The notes under the pieces were generated by a model. That model made no database searches. It was given only the letters and a program-made list of their open reading frames with translations, and had not been told where the DNA came from. Both the position numbers and the translations under genes were made by a program. A DNA stretch of 64,000 nucleotides from Iamia sp. SCSIO 61187 (GTDB lineage: Bacteria > Actinomycetota > Acidimicrobiia > Acidimicrobiales > Iamiaceae): NCBI RefSeq assembly GCF_019443745.1, contig NZ_CP050948.1:3600001-3664000 (forward strand). The letters are read 5' to 3'. Positions 60,896 through 64,000 of this stretch are shown piece by piece. How positions within the stretch are numbered: position 1 is the stretch's first letter; every line of letters starts with the position of its first letter.

Positions 60896-61776
60896 CCGCG
60901 ACCGCCGTCGACACCCCTCGCTCGACCGCCACCAACCCCGTCACGGAGGTGGGTGCCGCACCGCGCTCGCGCCCGAACCCGCTCGTCCGCGCCCTGAGGA
61001 CCCTGTCCAAGGCCCTCGGCCCGCTCGCCGTCCTCCTGGTGGCCTGCGGGATCTGGTACGTCATCACCTACGTCGTCTTGCCCAGCCACCAGCGCTTCCT
61101 GCTGCCCCCTCCCCACGAGGTGGTGCAGGACGGGTTCCTCGACAGCCGCACCCGCGGCGAGCTGTTGAGGGGGCTGCTGTCGACCACCCGGGTGGCGCTG
61201 TCGGGGCTCACCCTGGCGTTCGTCCTCGGGACCACCTTCGCCATCGTGATGGCCCAGGCCCGCTGGATCGAGCGCTCCTTCTACCCGTACGCGGTCATCC
61301 TCCAGACCATCCCGGTCCTGGCCCTGACCCCCCTCGTCGGCCTGTGGATGGGGTTCAACTTCCGCAGCCGGGTCCTGATCTGCACGATCCTCGCCCTCTT
61401 CCCGATCATCACGAACACCCTCTTCGGCCTCCGGTCGACCGCCCAGGCCCACCACGAGCTGTTCAGCCTCCACACCGCGTCCCGGTGGACCCGGCTCGTG
61501 CGCCTGCAGCTCCCCTCCGCCCTGCCGTCGGTGTTCACCGGTCTGCGCACCAGCGCCGGCCTCTCGGTCATCGGCGCCATCGTCGCCGACTTCTTCTTCC
61601 GGCAGGGGGAGAAGGGGATCGGACGGCTCCTCGACGTGTACCGGTCCCAGCTGGCCACCGACAAGCTGATCGCCGGGGTCATGTGCTCGGCCAGCCTCGG
61701 CGTCGCCGTGTTCCTGGTCATCACCGTCGTGTCGAACCGGGCCCTGCGGTCCTGGCACGACTCGGCCCGGCCCTGA
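60892..61776 (+). CDS. ABC transporter permease, NitT/TauT type
   Basis: The 294-aa BPD_transp_1 permease has six hydrophobic helices between about residues 40 and 285. A conserved LLPPPHEVVQDGF segment follows helix 1. The EAA-loop region is ALFPIITNTLFGLRSTAQAHHELFSLHTASRWTRLVRLQLPSALPSVFTGLRTSAGLSVIGAIVADFF near 165-235. N-terminal 35 residues are cytoplasmic and Thr/Pro/Arg-rich. Overlaps the ATPase by 4 nt; the CoxM-like gene starts 7 nt after it. Linking the importer directly to the molybdenum hydroxylase genes suggests that the imported compound is that enzyme's substrate. Confidence 0.93.
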   Translation: MTATAVDTPRSTATNPVTEVGAAPRSRPNPLVRALRTLSKALGPLAVLLVACGIWYVITYVVLPSHQRFLLPPPHEVVQDGFLDSRTRGELLRGLLSTTRVALSGLTLAFVLGTTFAIVMAQARWIERSFYPYAVILQTIPVLALTPLVGLWMGFNFRSRVLICTILALFPIITNTLFGLRSTAQAHHELFSLHTASRWTRLVRLQLPSALPSVFTGLRTSAGLSVIGAIVADFFFRQGEKGIGRLLDVYRSQLATDKLIAGVMCSASLGVAVFLVITVVSNRALRSWHDSARP

Positions 61777-61783
61777 GCCGGGG

Positions 61784-62530
61784 GTGACCGTCGCCGTCCC
61801 CGGGCTCGTCCGCCCGCGCGACGTGGACGAGGCCGTGGCCGTCCTGGCCGACGGGGCGGCCCGGCCGGTGGCCGGCGCGACGGCGCTCCTGGTCGACGTG
61901 GCCCGCGGGGCGGGGGCGCCGAGCCGGCTGGTCGACCTCACCACGCTCGACGAGCTGACGGCCCTCGACCCGGCCGCCGGGTCGGGTCTGGGCAGCAGGC
62001 GCGTCGGTGCCGCCGTGTCGCTCGCCCGCCTGGTCCGTTCCGGCGGCGCCCTCGGGACGGCAGCGGCGCAGATCGCCTCGCACCCGGTGCGCCTCCGGGC
62101 GACCGTCGGCGGCAACATCGTCGCTCCGGGGTGGCCCCACGACCTGCGCACGGTGCTGTGGGCGCTCGGAGCGACGCTCGAGGTCGCCGGCCCGGCGGCG
62201 CGCCGTCGGGTCGCGGTGTCGCTCGACCCCCGAACCCTCGCCCCCCAGGAGGTCCTCGTCGCCCTCCACGTCCCGTCGACGCCGGCCACGGTGGTGGCCG
62301 GGGGCGGGGTGACCGCCGGGCGGCCCGCCCTCCAGGTGGTCGTCAGCCGCTCCACCGGGCGGGCCGCCGTGGGCACGTCCGGATGGCGTCGACCCCTGCC
62401 GGCGACGGGGACCGCCGCTGCCGCGGGGACCGACATCGGCGCCGTGCTGGGCGACGAGCTGGTCGGGCTCGGCGTCCCGCGGCTGGTCGCCCACGACCTC
62501 GCCGACCGATCGGCGCGACCCGCCGCATGA
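61784..62530 (+). CDS. Molybdenum hydroxylase FAD subunit (CoxM-like)
   Basis: The 248-aa protein begins VTVAVPGLVRPRDVDEAVAVLADGAARPVAGATALLVDV, with AGATALL taking the place of the usual AGGxSLL FAD loop. ATVGGNIVAPG near residue 105 is the second FAD-binding motif. At 248 aa it is shorter than the usual 280-290, with a reduced C-terminal CO_deh_flav_C domain. It transfers electrons from the [2Fe-2S] subunit to an acceptor. GTG start; the stop overlaps the next ATG. Confidence 0.85.
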   Translation: MTVAVPGLVRPRDVDEAVAVLADGAARPVAGATALLVDVARGAGAPSRLVDLTTLDELTALDPAAGSGLGSRRVGAAVSLARLVRSGGALGTAAAQIASHPVRLRATVGGNIVAPGWPHDLRTVLWALGATLEVAGPAARRRVAVSLDPRTLAPQEVLVALHVPSTPATVVAGGGVTAGRPALQVVVSRSTGRAAVGTSGWRRPLPATGTAAAAGTDIGAVLGDELVGLGVPRLVAHDLADRSARPAA

Positions 62531-63018
62531 CCATCCCCCCGACCGAGACCGCCGCCACCCCGGTCACCGTCCGGGTGGGGGATGAGGCGCTGCCGGTGCC
62601 GGCCGCCCCGTCGACCACCTTGCTGGACGTCCTGCGCGGCGCCGGTCGAACCGAGGTGAAGGAGGCGTGCGGCGAGGGCCGCTGCGGCGCCTGCGCCGTG
62701 CTCGTCGACGGCGAGATGCGCCTGGCCTGCATCGAGCTCGCCTCCCGGGCGGTGGGCTGCTCGGTCACCACGGCGGGCTCGGCCGGGTGCGCCCCGGCCC
62801 GGGAGGCGCTGGCCGCGACGGGGGCGATCCAGTGCGGCTTCTGCACCCCGGCCGCCGTCATCGCGCTCACCTGGGCCGCCGACGGGCGGGCGGGCGTGGA
62901 CGACGCCCTCGGATCCCTCATCTGTCGCTGCGGATGCCACGTCGGCTTCCGGGAGGCGGCCGCCCGGCTCGGCCTCGGGGTCGACGACGGCACCGCCCTC
63001 GGGTCGCTCCGTGCCTGA
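62527..63018 (+). CDS. Molybdenum hydroxylase [2Fe-2S] subunit (CoxS-like)
   Basis: The 163-aa protein has two iron-sulfur domains. The plant-ferredoxin-like cluster is CGEGRCGACAVLVDG plus a distal Cys in LACIEL, residues about 49-80. The helical second-cluster domain has CGFC near 104 and CRCGC near 137, reading CRCGCH instead of the common CRCTGY. It relays electrons from the molybdopterin site to FAD. ATG 62527 overlaps the FAD gene stop; the next gene begins 8 nt before this one ends. Confidence 0.92.
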   Translation: MTIPPTETAATPVTVRVGDEALPVPAAPSTTLLDVLRGAGRTEVKEACGEGRCGACAVLVDGEMRLACIELASRAVGCSVTTAGSAGCAPAREALAATGAIQCGFCTPAAVIALTWAADGRAGVDDALGSLICRCGCHVGFREAAARLGLGVDDGTALGSLRA

Positions 63019-64000
63019 CGCGACCGGGCGGGAGCGACGGGCCAAGGCCGCCGGGCTCCACCCGTTCGCCGGCGACCACGTGCCACCCGGAGCGCTCCAC
63101 GGCGCCGTCGCGCGGGCGCCCCTCGCCCACGCCGACATCGTCGCCGTCGACGTCGCCGCCGCCCGCCGCGAGCACGGGGTCGTCGCCGTCTACACCAGCG
63201 CCGACATCCCGGGCTCGGTCCGGGTCGGCACCATCCAGCCCGACCAGCGGGTCCTGGCCGAGGGTCGCATCCGCCACGCCGGTGAACCGATCGCGTTCGT
63301 CGTGGCCGAGACCGCCGCCGCAGCCCGACGAGGGGCGGCCGCCGTCGTCCTCGACCTGGCTCCCCGGCGACCGATCGTCGACGCCGCCGAGGCCGCCGCC
63401 CACCTCCCCGAGGGCGACGACGACGAGCCCGGCACCCTCCTCGCCCGGCACGTGGTGCGCCGGGGGGACGCCTCGGCCCCGACCGCCGTGGTGGTGGAGG
63501 GGACGTGGGCCACGGGGCGGCAGGACCCGGCCTTCCTGGCGCCCGAGGCGGCGGTCGCCGAACCCTGGGGCGGGGGCGTCCGGCTGACGGTGGCGACCCA
63601 GGACGTCCACGGTGACCGCACCGACGTGGCCGCCGTGCTGGGCATCGAGCCGGAGCTGGTGCAAGTCCGCGACGGGGGCGTGGGCGGGGCGTTCGGGGGC
63701 CGGGAGGAGATGACGCTCCAACCCCTGGTGGCCCTGGCGGCCCTGCGGCTCGGCCGGCCCGTCCGCAGCGCGGTGTCGTCGGCGGAGTCCCTCCTCGCCC
63801 ACCCGACCCGGCACCCGTCCCGCTCCGAGGTCCGCATCGGCGCCGATGCCGACGGGACGCTCCGCACCCTCCGCGCCCGGGTCGTGCTGGACGGGGGCCC
63901 CTACCTGACGACCTCGAGGTCGGTCGCCCGCATCGTCGCCTACGCCATGGGCGGCCCGTACCGGTTCGACGCCGTGGACGTCGAGGTGCGGGTCGGGCGG
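63011..64000 (+). CDS. Molybdenum hydroxylase large subunit (CoxL-like), partial
   Basis: From GTG 63011 an uninterrupted frame of 330 codons runs off the right edge. It has the aldehyde oxidase/xanthine dehydrogenase a/b hammerhead region (KAAGLHPFAGDHVPPGALHGAVARAPLAHADIVAVD, then YTSADIPG). The start of the molybdopterin domain follows, with TVATQDVHGDRTDVAAVLGIEPELVQVRDGGVGGAFGGRE near residues 195-233; GGAFGGRE is the Moco-binding glycine motif. The N-terminus is shorter than in most CoxL proteins, lacking the leading VGxxxPRxD segment. Substrate-defining residues lie beyond the edge, so hydroxylation of a heterocycle, aldehyde or CO cannot be distinguished. Confidence 0.9.
   Translation, partial: MPDATGRERRAKAAGLHPFAGDHVPPGALHGAVARAPLAHADIVAVDVAAARREHGVVAVYTSADIPGSVRVGTIQPDQRVLAEGRIRHAGEPIAFVVAETAAAARRGAAAVVLDLAPRRPIVDAAEAAAHLPEGDDDEPGTLLARHVVRRGDASAPTAVVVEGTWATGRQDPAFLAPEAAVAEPWGGGVRLTVATQDVHGDRTDVAAVLGIEPELVQVRDGGVGGAFGGREEMTLQPLVALAALRLGRPVRSAVSSAESLLAHPTRHPSRSEVRIGADADGTLRTLRARVVLDGGPYLTTSRSVARIVAYAMGGPYRFDAVDVEVRVGR

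Noticed and set aside
63011-64000. Assignment of the CoxMSL-like genes as carbon monoxide dehydrogenase
   Set aside because: The diagnostic large-subunit active-site loop lies beyond the edge and the subunits are atypical; context favours a heterocycle or other organic substrate.

Overview
The window is very GC-rich with strong G/C third-position bias, frequent GTG/TTG starts and many 4-nt ATGA/GTGA gene overlaps. It carries four LLM-class flavin/F420-type oxidoreductases, a CYP125-type steroid P450 and several leaderless-looking promoters. Together these point to a high-GC actinobacterium, most likely class Acidimicrobiia (Iamia-like). That placement is inference from gene content; no rRNA is present. 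I see no prophage, IS element, CRISPR array or replication origin.

Left part, 1-34 kb: mostly ordinary chromosome. In order: a DUF1360 fragment, a CsbD-like/coiled-coil gene pair, class I fumarase, DUF2252, an M13 metallopeptidase, an ABC-F ATPase, two paralogous multi-TM proteins flanking a serine hydrolase, an acyl-CoA synthetase, an LLM enzyme, an FkbM methyltransferase, an ECF sigma factor overlapping a double-VOC protein, a secreted penicillin-acylase-type Ntn hydrolase, a DEAD-box helicase, hemolysin III, a patatin, CYP125 behind a KstR-like palindrome, a phosphoribosyltransferase, a second acyl-CoA synthetase, a PAS-GGDEF protein, two LLM enzymes and small membrane proteins. tRNA-Arg(CCT) lies at 34.0 kb.

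Middle, 34-46 kb: DUF1232, a small phage-capsid-protease-like protein, DUF2804, a 1046-aa secreted propeller/PKD protein behind a structured leader, a self-operated tetR with a family 5 solute-binding lipoprotein and an alpha/beta-hydrolase lipoprotein, a Rho-N-like small protein, a marR/CLC-channel divergent pair and a CGNR zinc-finger regulator.

Right part, 46-64 kb: the most interesting region. A GntR/FCD regulator gene sits 7 nt upstream of ureA and heads a tightly overlapping gntR-ureA-ureB-ureC-ureF-ureG-ureD operon. Upstream of it are a 2OG-Fe(II) oxygenase and a solute-binding lipoprotein. Then come two Rieske oxygenase alpha + SnoaL-like beta pairs in inverted orientation around an MFS transporter, a 109-aa unknown protein, an LLM monooxygenase, an ABC ATPase and permease, and a molybdenum hydroxylase (CoxM/CoxS/CoxL-like) cut by the window edge. 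Both divergent intergenic regions carry two copies each of one promoter design: an 18-bp box (CGTnACnnnnnnGAAACC-like) exactly 18 bp from TATACA, with the TATACA inside a TTGTATAC-type GntR-like operator. A weaker operator-like match lies at gntR. I read this as one regulon that imports and oxidatively degrades an unidentified, probably nitrogen-containing, compound whose nitrogen may leave as urea. The gene layout and motifs are visible in the sequence; the substrate is not.
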